Positions 4,659 through 5,841 of a stretch of 5,841 bases of DNA are shown here, piece after piece (the first letter of the stretch is position 1; each line of letters begins with the position of its first letter). Origin of the DNA: an uncultured Prevotella sp. (lineage in GTDB: Bacteria; Bacteroidota; Bacteroidia; Bacteroidales; Bacteroidaceae); NCBI GenBank assembly GCA_946055365.1, contig CAMGFM010000092.1:1-5841 (forward strand). Reading direction: 5' to 3'. The notes beneath the pieces were generated by a model. It made no database searches and was not told where the DNA came from. It saw only the letters and a list, made by a program, of their open reading frames with translations. Both the position numbers and the translations under genes were made by a program.

Positions 4659-5841
4659 TCAGTATTTCAGCACCTTGGCAGCCACATTCTTAAACTGCGG
4701 CATGGCCTTGCCTATAGATGCACCTATGTATGTGGGGTCACAGACTACGTATTTCTTGCCGTTTACCATAACATAGTCGCCCTGAACATTGTCGTTGAAA
4801 CACACGGCAGTGGCTATGTGCTGCGGATAGTCAAGCAACACGACATCAAGACCCAGCAAACGGCGTATGAGATAGGAATAAAGCACGGAGCGATCCTCAC
4901 AGTCGCAGTAGGGATAATAGAAGAGTTCTTCCACAAAGAACGGCTTTTCATAGCCAAACTGCTCCTGATCGGTGGCATACTCAAATCCTGTCTGCACAAA
5001 ATTGATGAGTATGTTGGCAGCGTCAGTCTCGCTCTTGCCCTCTATGGCCTTGCGGAGCGTGGCAAGGAGCTTGTTCTCCACATAAGGATTGACCTTTGCC
5101 CTGGTGTAGACGCTGAAATCACACTGCGGCATGTCCTTATAGAAAGACATCAGCGACTTTGGCACATCCAGCGTTACACTCACCGTGCCGGCTTTGTTGG
5201 TGTGTTTGGAGCTGACCATGCCGTCGTTGAGCAGCAACGGCGTGTTCATATACATGGACACCTGATTACGTGACTTGGACGACTCCTTTTCACACATATA
5301 GAAACTGCCTGAATTAGTCGTACTCATGTTGTAATACCTGAGTCCGCCTTTCTCGATATACGGACGTGCGTATATCATACAATCAACTGCCACAAACAGC
5401 ATCATCCCGTCACGTCTACAGTTCATCGCCATATTGACTTTGTAGCCGCGTTCGGTCAAAAGAAAATGCTGCATGACCACACTTGAGTTGGCATCACCTG
5501 AACAGAGCGCGTCGCTTATGCCCTTAATGAGCATCACTTCTGCCCAGTCGTTAAGCCCAAGTGACTTTCTCGTCTTGGAAATCTCGTCAATAAGTGTGTG
5601 ATAGTCAGCCCCACTCATTGAGGCATAGTTGTCAGCCACTGCGTTTTCGCTGATGTTTCTCATCTTGCAAGTGCCTTTCAGAGCCTTGTCAAAATACAGT
5701 TTCGTGCCACAATACAGCACCTCCACCTTGTCTGACGACGGTGTTGATGGCTTTACCGCAGGAACGGCAGGCGTAGAGGGCATTTCTGTCGGATCTTCAG
5801 TAGCCACCGGGCATACAGGAATCGTGGGCTTGGCAGGAGTC
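4659..5841 (-). CDS. Transglutaminase-like (papain-fold) protein, 5' end cut off by window
   Basis: The frame is open to the right edge. The GTG at 5807 is only an internal valine, since TPAKPTIPVCP continues upstream of it. Numbers below count from that GTG (382 residues; 393 are visible). The C-terminal domain (about 280-380) carries a transglutaminase-core triad: C303 in YCDCEDRS (compare CxD+S in the superfamily), H330 in DYPQHIATAV and D357 in VVCDPTYIGA. The order and spacing fit a cysteine-dependent enzyme of that fold, either a protease/amidase or a crosslinking type; the reaction and substrate are unknown. The region 28-270 (VEVLYCGTKLYFDKALKG, then LNDWAEVMLIKGISDALC) looks like the N-terminal domain common to Bacteroidales proteins of this kind. 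Residues up to about 26, plus the 11 before them, are rich in Pro, Thr, Ala and Ser, probably a linker after an export signal or another domain outside the window. It is convergent with the kinase-like gene. Its promoter lies outside the window. Confidence 0.72.
   Translation of the reverse strand, partial: TPAKPTIPVCPVATEDPTEMPSTPAVPAVKPSTPSSDKVEVLYCGTKLYFDKALKGTCKMRNISENAVADNYASMSGADYHTLIDEISKTRKSLGLNDWAEVMLIKGISDALCSGDANSSVVMQHFLLTERGYKVNMAMNCRRDGMMLFVAVDCMIYARPYIEKGGLRYYNMSTTNSGSFYMCEKESSKSRNQVSMYMNTPLLLNDGMVSSKHTNKAGTVSVTLDVPKSLMSFYKDMPQCDFSVYTRAKVNPYVENKLLATLRKAIEGKSETDAANILINFVQTGFEYATDQEQFGYEKPFFVEELFYYPYCDCEDRSVLYSYLIRRLLGLDVVLLDYPQHIATAVCFNDNVQGDYVMVNGKKYVVCDPTYIGASIGKAMPQFKNVAAKVLKY

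Noticed and set aside
4818..5273. Plus-strand open frame of 151 codons opposite the transglutaminase-like gene
   Set aside because: It is antisense to a gene with recognisable catalytic motifs and shows no domain or start signal of its own.
5805..5807. GTG at 5807 as the start of the transglutaminase-like gene
   Set aside because: The frame stays open to the window edge with the same Pro/Thr-rich composition, so the start is more likely outside.

Overview
The window looks like a chromosomal segment from a member of the Bacteroidales, probably Prevotella-like. Three things point this way. The primary-type sigma factor is short (287 residues) and lacks region 1.1. Its promoter fits the Bacteroidetes -33/-7 pattern (TTTG, 20 bp, TAnnTTTG). 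Leaders in front of the starts are A-rich and show no Shine-Dalgarno motif. The protein types also fit. The placement rests on recognised families and motifs, not on a database search. No rRNA, tRNA, CRISPR array, insertion sequence or attachment site was seen.

Layout. Positions 2-1687 (+) hold the 3' part of an SLC13/DASS-type sodium-coupled anion transporter with two cytosolic RCK_C (TrkA-C) domains; its N-terminus lies beyond the left edge. A 207-bp gap follows, with a 9-bp stem-loop and then the rpoD promoter, whose spacer contains a perfect 12-bp palindrome. rpoD occupies 1895-2758 (+). A 97-bp gap with an A-rich end leads to 2856-3323 (+), a small predicted exported protein of unknown function with a very lysine-rich tail. 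Next is a 141-bp AT-rich gap carrying three 12-bp repeats spaced exactly 20 bp apart. It precedes 3465-4556 (+), an HPr-kinase-like P-loop protein with an internal 28-residue duplication. A strong terminator that can work in both directions lies at 4546-4604. On the minus strand, 4659-5841 holds the C-terminal part of a transglutaminase-like protein (apparent Cys-His-Asp triad) with a Pro/Thr-rich segment at the right edge; its start lies beyond the window.

How the genes relate. The gene order does not show one pathway. rpoD is a housekeeping gene with its own promoter, and the small exported protein may be read through from it. The HPr-kinase-like gene probably has its own control region and ends at the shared terminator. 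It is convergent with the transglutaminase-like gene, so the two are not co-transcribed. The best leads for something undescribed are the orphan HPr-kinase-like protein with its repeat-bearing upstream region, the exported Lys-tail protein next to rpoD, and the transglutaminase-like protein. No complete new multi-gene system can be claimed from this window alone.
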